In this document: positions 1 to 6,025 of the stretch, piece by piece
Position numbering within the stretch: the stretch's first letter is position 1
Layout of the letters: each line of letters starts with the position of its first letter
Notes under the pieces: model-generated
Database searches by the model: none
Told to the model about the DNA's origin: nothing
What the model saw: only the letters and a program-made list of their open reading frames with translations
Assembly: GCA_910579605.1 (NCBI GenBank)
Contig: CAJTUG010000002.1
Span: 25,540 to 31,643 of the forward strand
Origin: an uncultured Muribaculaceae bacterium
GTDB lineage: Bacteria; Bacteroidota; Bacteroidia; Bacteroidales; Muribaculaceae
DNA length: 6,104 nt
Direction: 5' to 3'
Made by a program: the position numbers and the translations under genes

Positions 1-2
1 CT

Positions 3-98
3 ATATTCAATCATCGTACACAAGTGAGAAATAGGGCTGTGAATAGGGATACTTTTGAAAATGACCTAATGAATATTTGTGAGGTGTTGCCATTATAG
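3..98 (+). CDS. Possible 3' end of an unidentified gene (partial, runs off left edge)
   Basis: Frame 3 of the plus strand is open from the window edge to a TAG at 96-98. It gives 31 residues, containing NHRTQVRNRAVNRDTFENDLM and ending ICEVLPL. The mix of charged and hydrophobic residues looks like real coding sequence; the other two plus frames stop early (frame 1 after 8 codons, frame 2 after 10). I do not recognise the family. It would converge on pncB, with the hairpin at 113-140 between them. The fragment is short enough that being open by chance is quite possible. Confidence 0.35.
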   Translation: MFNHRTQVRNRAVNRDTFENDLMNICEVLPL

Positions 99-112
99 TA
101 CCACAAATGGGA

Positions 113-140
113 TGGGGCAGTAGTTGAGATCTCAGCCCCA
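113..140. terminator. Small GC hairpin between convergent genes, possible terminator
   Basis: TGGGGC (113-118) pairs perfectly with GCCCCA (135-140) around a 16-base loop that itself contains the palindrome TGAGATCTCA. It lies after the TAG at 96-98 and after the end of pncB, where a bidirectional terminator would be expected. No clean T-tract follows on either strand; the nearest T-rich stretch on the plus strand is at about 155-165. It may be only a chance hairpin. The rest of 141-216 holds one 10-bp palindrome, GATCATGATC (168-177), and nothing else that I can support. Confidence 0.25.
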
Positions 141-216
141 GCCTTATGTTGAAAATTTTATATTTATGATCATGATCTGGATGAAAGATTGCAATTCATA
201 TTATGGGCAATTTTTA

Positions 217-1422
217 TTATTCAGTTAAGTGGAGCGTTTCCATAAATCGGGCTAATGTTGCCTTGTCACCGGAATATTTACCTTTGTCTTCGCTCAGCTT
301 GCATGTCTGTGAATAGAAAGGCCACGATTCGGTAATTTTTACGGCAGTGAGTTTTATCACGATGTTGCGGGGTTTTACACCGTCAAAATCATTCGTGAAA
401 TGTGTCCCTATGCCATACGACGGAAGGCATTTGTCGACTGCATATTTCTGAATCTCTATCGCGCGGTCTACATTAAGTCCATTGCTGAACACAATCTGTT
501 TTGTTTGAGGGTCGATATTCAGAGAACGGTATTTGTCTATGATAAGGTCAAGTTGTTCGCGGTTGTCGCCACTGTCAACTCTCAGCCCTTTGAACATATT
601 GGCGTAGTCGGTTGAGAAATTAAGGCTGAATATCTGCCATCCGTATGTGTCGTAAAGGAATGTCCCCAATGCGCCGCGATATGTATGCGACCACTTAGTC
701 ATGGCTATGTGGTTTGCCATGAGCGGGCCATACATACCAGCAATGGCGCAGACAAACTCATGTGCCATAGTACCGATAGGTGTCAGATTGTATTTCATAG
801 CCAGATACATGTTGCTCGTGCCTGTAAACCTACCTTTGCCGTGTATATTCTTTTGACATTCCGACATGGCGCGGACAGCGGTGTCCTGAGCTTCAAACGA
901 TGCACGGCGGCGTGTGCCGAAATCGCTGAACACGCACCCAGCTTCAATCAAACGGTGTGCCTTGTCATATGAGCGGGAATAATAATCCTCGTAGTCAAAC
1001 TGTTTGTTTTCGCCTGTCATAATGTAATACAGCTCAGAGACGATTGCAAGCACTTTTACTTCAAGCAGAATGGTATTACTCCAGCAACCCTCAAATTCTA
1101 TATGCAGATGTCCTTCGCTGTCTTGCCATACTTTAGCCCAGTTGCGGTCATAGCGGAAGCCTCGCAGAAAGCTCATGAACCATGCCGGGATATAATTGCA
1201 ACGTTCGCGCATGAATGCAATTTCCTCATCTGTGATCCTGAGATTCTCCAACATGCTAATCTGCTCCATGACGAGTTCAGCGAATCCGGATGGATACACC
1301 GTGTTGTCGCGGTCATTGAACTGATATTTGACCTGAGTGCGCGGGAAACATTCTATTACCGCACAACACATCGTGAACTTATACAGGTCATCATCGGTAA
1401 AATGTTGTATTATCTGTCGCAT
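217..1422 (-). CDS. pncB: Nicotinate phosphoribosyltransferase
   Basis: This cytoplasmic enzyme joins nicotinate to PRPP, with ATP hydrolysis, to give nicotinate mononucleotide; it is the entry step of the Preiss-Handler route to NAD. The 401-residue length matches the E. coli/Salmonella PncB class (about 400). Family signatures visible in the protein are the N-terminal FTDDDLYKFTM (8-18), SDFGTRRRAS (166-175), GTMAHEF (217-223), GLRVDSGD (279-286), SNGLN (313-317) and GIGTHFTND (337-345). His221 in GTMAHEF corresponds to the histidine that is transiently phosphorylated in the Salmonella enzyme (His219). The start codon lies inside the end of pncA, with a 13-base overlap in a different frame, so expression is probably translationally coupled. 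pncB is the last gene of the operon; no strong terminator follows. There are no signs of truncation. Confidence 0.96.
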   Translation of the reverse strand: MRQIIQHFTDDDLYKFTMCCAVIECFPRTQVKYQFNDRDNTVYPSGFAELVMEQISMLENLRITDEEIAFMRERCNYIPAWFMSFLRGFRYDRNWAKVWQDSEGHLHIEFEGCWSNTILLEVKVLAIVSELYYIMTGENKQFDYEDYYSRSYDKAHRLIEAGCVFSDFGTRRRASFEAQDTAVRAMSECQKNIHGKGRFTGTSNMYLAMKYNLTPIGTMAHEFVCAIAGMYGPLMANHIAMTKWSHTYRGALGTFLYDTYGWQIFSLNFSTDYANMFKGLRVDSGDNREQLDLIIDKYRSLNIDPQTKQIVFSNGLNVDRAIEIQKYAVDKCLPSYGIGTHFTNDFDGVKPRNIVIKLTAVKITESWPFYSQTCKLSEDKGKYSGDKATLARFMETLHLTE

Positions 1423-1976
1423 GATAAATTCTTTTTTTCAATTATACCTAATAACGCCTCGCCACCATCAATGGATGGCGAATAAGCGGTCAGAACATTG
1501 AATTTTTCTGCACCGAATAATTCAATGCCATCGCTGAGCGATTGAAGAACACACACATCGCCCGCGAGTCCACAGATATCTATCCTCTCAATCTTTTCAT
1601 TCTCAACCAACTCACAGATTACTTGCGTGGCTTCATTATTTTTGAAGATAGAGTATTCATCTGTATTTTCATACTCCCCTTTATAGAAAAAACGGACTGC
1701 GCCCTCCGTTTCATATAATGGTAGGAACAATGGTTGCCAGATTGCAGCCCCCGCTGTGTCATGCACGCAATGACGCGGCCACTCGCCTCCGCAATCAGCG
1801 AATGAACAGTGAAAGAAAGGATGTCTGTCTGCTGTGACAATCTTCAGAGCATATTTGCCTGAATTACGGGAAATGTAGTCGGCGAGATTGTTCATGGCTT
1901 TCTCGGCTCCGCTTATGGGTAGTGAGCCGTTTATGAAATCGATCTGAGGGTCGATTATTAATAGCATTCGGTTCAT
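1410..1976 (-). CDS. pncA: Nicotinamidase (isochorismatase-like cysteine hydrolase)
   Basis: PncA deamidates nicotinamide to nicotinate and ammonia, supplying the substrate of PncB encoded next to it. All the expected active-site residues can be placed in the 188-residue protein. The catalytic triad is Asp9 (LIIDPQIDF), Lys99 (FYKGE) and Cys142 (CGLAGDVCV). The metal site is Asp50, His52 and His69, with His56 in the conserved TADRHPFFHCSF segment; GGEWPRHCVHDTAGA (63-77) also matches the family closely. One oddity is Arg51, where many homologues have an aromatic residue (DWH or DFH). The start overlaps the stop of the HD-domain gene as ATGA (1973-1976), and the 3' end overlaps pncB by 13 bases. 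A different amidase of the same superfamily is unlikely given the residues and the neighbour. Confidence 0.94.
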   Translation of the reverse strand: MNRMLLIIDPQIDFINGSLPISGAEKAMNNLADYISRNSGKYALKIVTADRHPFFHCSFADCGGEWPRHCVHDTAGAAIWQPLFLPLYETEGAVRFFYKGEYENTDEYSIFKNNEATQVICELVENEKIERIDICGLAGDVCVLQSLSDGIELFGAEKFNVLTAYSPSIDGGEALLGIIEKKNLSCDR

Positions 1977-2608
1977 TGGTCCTTGTTTTTCAAGTTTTCA
2001 ATCATTTCATCAATCCGGCGCCGTTGTTCTTCCAGTATTGTTTCATTGACTATTCGGTGGCTGTATTCCATCATATTCTTTGCCTGTTCGGTGCGGAGGT
2101 ATTTTGGGTCGAGTCCACCATTTCCAAGCCGCCAACGGTCAAGCGCATCGGCATCCTTGAAGATGTCGTAGAGCTTGAACATCCGGGGCAACGAGCCGTA
2201 GAAATCACGCTTTATGCCGACCTTCCCTCGCTTATCGTCAATGTCGTGGTATTTCATCATCAATTGTGCTTCTGGGATGAAATCAATATCCGGAGTTTCA
2301 TCGCAGAACTGCCTGTAATATACCGCGGCTCTCGCGCCATGCCCTATGTCGAGGTAATCATCAAGGCGACGCGTGTCATGAAACACCGCCGCATGGGCAA
2401 GCGCTGTCAGCACATATAGATTGTCGCCGAAAACCTCATCACCTATAATCAGAGCGTACAGTAATACACGCTCACAATGTCCGGCTGCATGGATCTCGCT
2501 ATCGGGCCTATTGAATTTGACCCGGTTATACAGGAAATCTCTCCATTGCAAAAACAATTCTTTTACAATGGGCGATAATTTGTTTATTTCTTTGTAAGGA
2601 ACTATCAT
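1973..2608 (-). CDS. HD-domain metal-dependent phosphohydrolase
   Basis: This 211-residue soluble protein has a complete HD-type metal site: His44 (GHCERVL), His77-Asp78 (AAVFHDTRR), His90 followed by GARAA, His121-Asp122 (MKYHDIDD) and KDADALDRWRLG (151-162). The arrangement H..RV / HD / HG..A / H / DADxLD resembles the YpgQ/YedJ branch of HD hydrolases, one member of which (B. subtilis YpgQ) has been reported to hydrolyse nucleoside triphosphates. The substrate here cannot be read from the sequence. The gene is first in an operon with pncA and pncB, overlapping pncA by 4 bases, which points to NAD or nucleotide metabolism. The C-terminus (190-211) is a charged helix. No signal peptide or membrane segment is seen. 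The start codon at 2606-2608 overlaps the stop of the upstream broken frame as ATGA, supporting this start. Confidence 0.85.
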   Translation of the reverse strand: MIVPYKEINKLSPIVKELFLQWRDFLYNRVKFNRPDSEIHAAGHCERVLLYALIIGDEVFGDNLYVLTALAHAAVFHDTRRLDDYLDIGHGARAAVYYRQFCDETPDIDFIPEAQLMMKYHDIDDKRGKVGIKRDFYGSLPRMFKLYDIFKDADALDRWRLGNGGLDPKYLRTEQAKNMMEYSHRIVNETILEEQRRRIDEMIENLKNKDQ

Positions 2609-2705
2609 TGTTGCAGGTGCTTAAGTGTGTCGGCAATAGCCTCCGCAAATTCAACTGAGCGTTCGGCTATATGAGGGGGATATATATTTCATGAAACGGA
2701 TTCAT
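2605..2705 (-). pseudogene. Broken short reading frame upstream of the HD gene
   Basis: On the minus strand an open frame from 2688 to the TGA at 2607-2605 encodes 27 residues, including AERSVEFAEAIADTLKHLQQ, a convincing amphipathic C-terminal helix. Its stop overlaps the HD start codon as ATGA, the same junction used between HD and pncA. An in-phase partner starts at ATG 2705-2703 and reads MNPFHEIYIPLI before a stop. The two frames would join into one 33-residue peptide if the run of five C at about 2676-2680 had one more C. It is therefore either a frameshifted small gene, the tail of a decayed larger gene, or a sequencing indel. I do not recognise the family. The only promoter-like string here, TGAATTTG at 2653-2646, is inside this frame and lacks a -33 partner. 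The stretch 2706-2855 is AT-rich, and I see nothing supportable in it. Confidence 0.4.
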
Positions 2706-2855
2706 CGTTATGTATTACATTGTGGGATTTCCATCTTGTCGTTTACCGTTAAGAAATAAAGTTGATTGCCGTGTATGTCAATAATCAATTTAATAACAAT
2801 TAACTAAGGTTCAATGTTCTTATCAGACCAAGTGCTGTCTTATATCAAAACGTCA

Positions 2856-4766
2856 TCATATCTTGTGTACATACATGGCTCTTATTGCATTGAGAACTGC
2901 TAATATCATCACACCTACATCGGCGAAGATGGCAAGCCACATATTGACAATGCCGAATATTCCAAGTATCAAGCAAACGCCCTTTATACCCAAAGCCATG
3001 ATGATGTTTTCCCACACGATTTTCAAGCACTTGCGTGATATGCGGATGGCTTTGCCAATTTTCAAAGGATTATCGTTCATTAGCACCACGTCGGCGGCTT
3101 CTATAGCGGCGTCGCTTCCCATTGCACCCATCGCTATGCCGAGGTCGGCACGAGAGAGTACAGGGGCGTCATTTATGCCATCGCCAACAAATGCAACCTT
3201 GTCATCGCCTTTGGTATCTGAGAGTATCCGTTCCAGTTGTGAAACTTTGTCGGCTGGGAGCAGTTCACTGTAAACCTTATCTATTCCAAGACGGGCTGCG
3301 GTTTGTTCCGCTACTTCACGGGTATCTCCGGTCAACATTACAATCTGCTTCACGCCAGACTTGTAAAGGTCGGAAATGGATTGAGCAGAAGTAGGTTTCA
3401 TGACATCTCCAAGAACGATGTGTCCGGCATATTTGCCATCAATAGAGAGGTGCACTATTGTTCCTGTTGTCTTGCAATGACAAGGTGTTAAGCCCAGTTC
3501 CGACATCAGTTTTTCATTTCCTACTGCAACCTTTTTGCCGTCGATAATGGCTGTAATACCTTTTCCGCTGATTTCTTTCACATCGCTCATGCGGCTGCGT
3601 TCAATATTGCGGCCATAGGCTCGTTGCAGCGATTTTGCAATCGGGTGGGAAGAAGATGCCTCTACTATCGCCGCATATTCAAGCAGTTGTGCTTTGCTGT
3701 CGGCTATATCTTCGTCATGTGCGCCATGATAGGCGTTGACCTCAAACACGCCTTTGGTAAGTGTTCCTGTCTTGTCAAACACTACAGTCTTTACTTTTGA
3801 CAATGTTTCAAGTATGTTGGCACCTTTCACAAGCACACCCTCGCGGCTTGCCCCTCCGATTCCTGCGAAGAACGAAAGTGGTATGCTGACAACCAACGCA
3901 CAAGGACAACTTATCACGAGGAAAACTAATGCACGGTAAACCCACGTTTCAAAAGTGGGAAAGCTCACTGACGCATCATTGAACAAAATGAGGAACAACG
4001 GAGGAAGCAACGCAAGTGCCAACGCGCCATAGCACACAGCGGGGGTGTATATGCGAGCGAATTTTGCTATGAAATTCTCCGACTTGGACTTGCGTGAAGC
4101 AGAATCCTCGACCAGTTCCATAATCTTGGATACGGTAGAATCGCCAAATTCTTTGTTCGTGCGTACTTTCAGCATACCCGACATATTTATACTTCCGCTT
4201 ATCACTTCATCTCCAGTGGAAACTTCACGTGGGAGAGATTCCCCAGTCAGCGCAGAAATGTTGAGCGAGGATTCGCCTGAAACGACAACTCCATCAATGG
4301 GGACACGTTCTCCTGGCTGAATAATAATCGTCTGACCGACCTTCACATTGTCTGGGTCTACCTTCACAATAATTCCGTCTTGTTCGATATTTGCATAGTC
4401 GGGTCGTATATCCATCAGTGCCGCGATGTTACGGCGACTCTTGCCCACGGCATAGCTCTGGAAGAACTCGCCGATCTGATAGAACAGCATAACGGCGATT
4501 GCTTCAAGATAGTCGCCACTTTTCTCATAAATAGCCAGTGCGAAAGCTCCGACGGTTGCCACTGCCATAAGGAAATTTTCATCAAACACTCTGCCATTAA
4601 CAATGCCGAGCCATGCCTTCTTGAGTATGTCATAACCTATTATCAGGTACACTACAAGATATAGCACGAGGCGAAACCATCCGGTTATATCAATAAAAAG
4701 CAGACCGATAGTCATAACCAGAGTGATTATGATGCGGGTAAGCATGTTACGTTGTTTCTTATTCAT
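2856..4766 (-). CDS. zntA: P1B-type heavy-metal ATPase (Zn/Cd/Pb exporter, ZntA/CadA group)
   Basis: This inner-membrane pump exports divalent soft metals at the cost of ATP. The 636 residues show the full P1B order: four hydrophobic helices (about 10-26, 32-48, 63-81, 85-105); an actuator domain with TGES (174-177); helices at about 240-262 and 276-303, the latter with the metal-binding CPC (287-289); phosphorylation site DKTGT (331-335); HP of the nucleotide domain (374-375); TGD (479-481); GDGINDAP (528-535); and two final helices. Lys595 and Asp616 match the ZntA Lys693/Asp714 positions that mark the Zn/Cd/Pb subgroup rather than Cu pumps. Unlike E. coli ZntA (732 residues), it has no N-terminal HMA domain; the upstream 71-residue HMA protein probably fills that role. 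CHC at 429-431 in the nucleotide domain is unusual. AAGGA lies 3 bases before the chosen ATG. The gene probably shares a transcript with the HMA gene, 70 bases upstream. Exact metal preference is not proven. Confidence 0.93.
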   Translation of the reverse strand: MNKKQRNMLTRIIITLVMTIGLLFIDITGWFRLVLYLVVYLIIGYDILKKAWLGIVNGRVFDENFLMAVATVGAFALAIYEKSGDYLEAIAVMLFYQIGEFFQSYAVGKSRRNIAALMDIRPDYANIEQDGIIVKVDPDNVKVGQTIIIQPGERVPIDGVVVSGESSLNISALTGESLPREVSTGDEVISGSINMSGMLKVRTNKEFGDSTVSKIMELVEDSASRKSKSENFIAKFARIYTPAVCYGALALALLPPLFLILFNDASVSFPTFETWVYRALVFLVISCPCALVVSIPLSFFAGIGGASREGVLVKGANILETLSKVKTVVFDKTGTLTKGVFEVNAYHGAHDEDIADSKAQLLEYAAIVEASSSHPIAKSLQRAYGRNIERSRMSDVKEISGKGITAIIDGKKVAVGNEKLMSELGLTPCHCKTTGTIVHLSIDGKYAGHIVLGDVMKPTSAQSISDLYKSGVKQIVMLTGDTREVAEQTAARLGIDKVYSELLPADKVSQLERILSDTKGDDKVAFVGDGINDAPVLSRADLGIAMGAMGSDAAIEAADVVLMNDNPLKIGKAIRISRKCLKIVWENIIMALGIKGVCLILGIFGIVNMWLAIFADVGVMILAVLNAIRAMYVHKI

Positions 4767-4836
4767 ATTCCTTATGTTTTTTTGACAACTGTCTGACTTG
4801 AAAGAGTCTGATGGTTAATTTCAGATATCCTGTAAA

Positions 4837-5052
4837 TCAGAAAATTTCAAAATCTGGCTCAATCTTCTTTGCCACCTTTTGGATTTCAGCAATAACAGCC
4901 TCTTGATCGGCGTTATCATCAAAAGTTACTTTCATTTTCTGTGTCATGAAGGATATCGATAGATCAGTTACTCCATTAACTTTTTTTGCTGCCTCTTCCA
5001 CGAGGTTTGCACAATTTGCACAGTCAACCTCAATTTTGAATGTCTTGCTCAT
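4837..5052 (-). CDS. Free-standing HMA metal-binding protein (metallochaperone-like)
   Basis: This 71-residue cytoplasmic protein is a single heavy-metal-associated domain of ferredoxin-like fold. IEVDCANCANLVEEAAKKVNGV carries the metal-binding Cys11-x-x-Cys14 directly after the first strand, followed by the usual helix, the strands DLSISFMTQKMKVTF and a second helix. The Asp before the first Cys (DCANC) is the pattern found in the zinc-binding HMA domain of ZntA (GMDCAAC), whereas copper chaperones usually have MxCxxC. This supports Zn/Cd over Cu. It stands 70 bases upstream of an ATPase that lacks exactly this domain, so a role in delivering metal to, or regulating, that pump is likely. 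The start follows an A-rich leader (TTAAAGAAT) with no strong Shine-Dalgarno. The candidate promoter TAACTTTG lies at 5103-5096. Confidence 0.9.
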   Translation of the reverse strand: MSKTFKIEVDCANCANLVEEAAKKVNGVTDLSISFMTQKMKVTFDDNADQEAVIAEIQKVAKKIEPDFEIF

Positions 5053-5095
5053 ATTCTTTAATACACTTTTATGTCGTGGTTAGATTTTATGACTG

Positions 5096-5103
5096 CAAAG
5101 TTA
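5096..5103 (-). promoter_or_regulatory. Candidate -7 promoter element for the HMA-ATPase operon
   Basis: On the minus strand this reads TAACTTTG, a perfect match to the Bacteroidota -7 consensus TAnnTTTG. A transcript starting about 5 bases further on (near 5091) would have a leader of about 40 bases before the HMA start. The expected -33 position falls inside the left operator dyad (5116-5130) and lacks a clear TTTG, with only CTGG 17 bases away. That is compatible with a promoter whose activity is blocked by whatever protein binds the dyad. Confidence 0.6.
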
Positions 5104-5115
5104 CAGACATCTCAA

Positions 5116-5163
5116 TGCAACCAGTTTGCAATTAGTGTTTGACAACATTGCAAACTGGTTGCA
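5116..5163. promoter_or_regulatory. Paired palindromic operators in a perfect 17-bp inverted repeat
   Basis: The 17-base arms at 5116-5132 and 5147-5163 are exact reverse complements separated by 14 bases. Each arm is also a dyad of its own: TGCAA-CCAGT-TTGCA (centre 5123) and TGCAA-ACTGG-TTGCA (centre 5156). The two centres are 33 bp apart, close to three helical turns, so two dimers could bind on one face of the DNA. The dyads cover the expected -33 regions of both divergent promoters. A 15-bp palindrome of this kind suits a homodimeric repressor such as a Fur/Zur-family protein better than an AraC protein, whose sites are usually direct repeats. Which protein binds is inference. Confidence 0.75.
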
Positions 5164-5175
5164 ATTTATTATGCC

Positions 5176-5183
5176 GAACTTTG
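5176..5183 (+). promoter_or_regulatory. Candidate -7 promoter element for the rightward operon
   Basis: GAACTTTG matches TAnnTTTG at 7 of 8 positions (G for the first T). It is the exact mirror image, about 5139.5, of the leftward element at 5096-5103. The -33 region falls in the right operator dyad. A transcript from here would pass through the remnant at 5206-5350 and reach the HMA-AraC gene. No other TAnnTTTG is seen between 5190 and the start of that gene, so this is its most likely promoter. Confidence 0.45.
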
Positions 5184-5205
5184 TACTTGGACACAGACCA
5201 AATAT

Positions 5206-5350
5206 ATGAAAATCAAGAAAGAAGGATTCAATAAAATGTTATTGAAAAAGAATATCTGAAATTATAGATGATTCAGATTTAAATGTTCTTGTTGAAGACG
5301 AACATACACATGAACTATCAGTCTGTCGGCGGTGTAATAGACTATTATAA
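5206..5350 (+). pseudogene. Short gene remnant, possibly a deleted Fur-family regulator
   Basis: An ATG at 5206 starts a 17-codon frame (MKIKKEGFNKMLLKKNI) that ends at TGA 5257-5259. A second frame, open from 5246 to the TAA at 5348-5350, gives a 34-residue tail ending VEDEHTHELSVCRRCNRLL. The first piece resembles the opening helix of Fur-type regulators (LLKKNxI). The tail resembles their C-terminal H-x-L-x-(3)-V-C-x-x-C segment with about three residues missing. A normal Fur gene would need over 400 bases, so most of it would have been deleted. The position directly after a promoter and operator fits a former autoregulated repressor gene. Alternatives are a leader peptide or a small CxxC protein read after a frameshift. 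The homology is from memory of family patterns, not a search. The rest of the gap, 5351-5388, is AT-rich and contains a repeat TTAATC-g-TTAATC (5354-5366). Confidence 0.35.
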
Positions 5351-5388
5351 CAATTAATCGTTAATCAATAAAAAATTACATAGAGTTT

Positions 5389-5952
5389 ATGTCGGTTGAG
5401 ACAATACACATAAAGAATATGGTTTGTCGCCGTTGTGTGATGACTGTAGAGGATATCTGTAGGAATCTTGGTTTTCATGATTCTGTTGTATCATTGGGAA
5501 GCGTTGATTTTTCAGTGCTGCCTGCTGCTGATTTAATGGATAGATTTTTTGAACAATTAAGGGCTGTGGGTTTTGAACCATTGAAATCTCATGAGCATAT
5601 AATGTTGGAAAATATCAAGGCTGCTATACGTTTTTATGCTCGCCACAATACAATCAATGAAAAGAATAAGTTATCTGATTATGTGGAGAAAGCTATTAAT
5701 TTAGATTTTAGATATGCCAGTCGGATGTTTTCGTTATTAGAAGGTCGAACACTGCAAAGTTACTTGATGTTGCAACGTATTGAATATGTAAAGGAATTGT
5801 TGTTTGACAACGAGTTGACTTTGGCTGAAATTGCTGATAAGGTTAGTTTCTCAAGCGTTGCTCATTTATCGCGAGCTTTCAAGAAATCGCAAGGTATCAC
5901 TATATCTCAATTTCGTGATACAGGATTCCGCACTGGTATTGATGAGGTCTAA
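5389..5952 (+). CDS. Transcriptional regulator with HMA-like sensor and AraC DNA-binding domains
   Basis: This 187-residue protein fuses a heavy-metal-associated-like N-terminus to an AraC-family C-terminus. The N-terminal 65 residues follow the HMA pattern: strand ETIHIKN, then MVCRRCVMTVEDICRNLGF with Cys13-x-x-Cys16, then strands and a helix up to RAVGFEPL. A linker (70-93) leads to the first helix-turn-helix (KLSDYVEKAINLDFRYASRMFSLLEGRTLQSYL, 94-126), the connecting helix (MLQRIEYVKELL, 127-138) and the second helix-turn-helix (LTLAEIADKVSFSSVAHLSRAFKKSQGI, 143-170). Binding of a metal ion (MxCxxC favours Cu(I), though Zn is possible) would presumably switch DNA binding. It precedes a metal-efflux permease and faces the HMA-ATPase operon. 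The ATG at 5389 has an A-rich upstream region rather than a Shine-Dalgarno. The stop is TAA at 5950-5952. Confidence 0.87.
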   Translation: MSVETIHIKNMVCRRCVMTVEDICRNLGFHDSVVSLGSVDFSVLPAADLMDRFFEQLRAVGFEPLKSHEHIMLENIKAAIRFYARHNTINEKNKLSDYVEKAINLDFRYASRMFSLLEGRTLQSYLMLQRIEYVKELLFDNELTLAEIADKVSFSSVAHLSRAFKKSQGITISQFRDTGFRTGIDEV

Positions 5953-5967
5953 ATGTGTATAATTTTG
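5939..5967 (+). promoter_or_regulatory. Candidate promoter for the permease gene
   Basis: TTG at 5939-5941 and TAATTTTG at 5960-5967, a perfect TAnnTTTG, are separated by 18 bases, which fits a Bacteroidota promoter. It straddles the stop codon of the regulator gene. Transcription from about 5972 would give the permease a leader of about 54 bases. A second TAAATTTG at 6014-6021 lies just 4 bases before the permease ATG, has no -33 partner, and is probably fortuitous. Confidence 0.45.
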
Positions 5968-6025
5968 CAACAATATATCGGAATGTTATAACACAGATAT
6001 GTGAAAATTGGTGTAAATTTGCATT

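Noticed and set aside
1102..1485. Plus-strand open frame of 127 codons
   Set aside because: It lies antisense over the start of pncB and the end of pncA, both with complete family motifs; it is a shadow frame with no recognisable protein features.
1976..2419. Plus-strand open frame of 147 codons
   Set aside because: It is antisense to the HD-domain gene, whose metal-binding residues are all present; no promoter or ribosome site supports the opposite frame.
2825..2850. AGAC/GTCT stem after the ATPase gene as a terminator
   Set aside because: Only four pairs with an internal mismatch beyond, and no T-tract on the minus strand.
2863..3273. Plus-strand open frame of 136 codons rich in Ser, Ile, Ala and Met
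   Set aside because: It mirrors the C-terminal part of the P-type ATPase; the composition is the reverse complement of hydrophobic and Gly/Asp-rich motifs.
4786..4815. Small hairpin GACTT-gaaa-GAGTC between the HMA gene and the ATPase
   Set aside because: A five-pair stem with one wobble on the plus strand is even weaker on the transcribed minus strand; not enough for an attenuator or terminator.
5354..5366. Direct repeat TTAATC-g-TTAATC before the HMA-AraC start, a possible AraC-type site
   Set aside because: Six-base AT-rich repeats are common by chance and there is no second copy near the permease promoter to support it as a regulator site.
5387..5581. Minus-strand open frame of 64 codons at the start of the HMA-AraC gene
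   Set aside because: It is antisense to the CxxC domain of a well-supported gene, with a low-complexity Gln/Pro composition and no neighbours in that direction.
5965..5992. Imperfect inverted repeat TTGCAACA ... TGTTATAA upstream of the permease
   Set aside because: Only 6 of 8 positions match and it lacks the TGCAA-N5-TTGCA spacing of the strong dyads; probably chance in AT-rich DNA.
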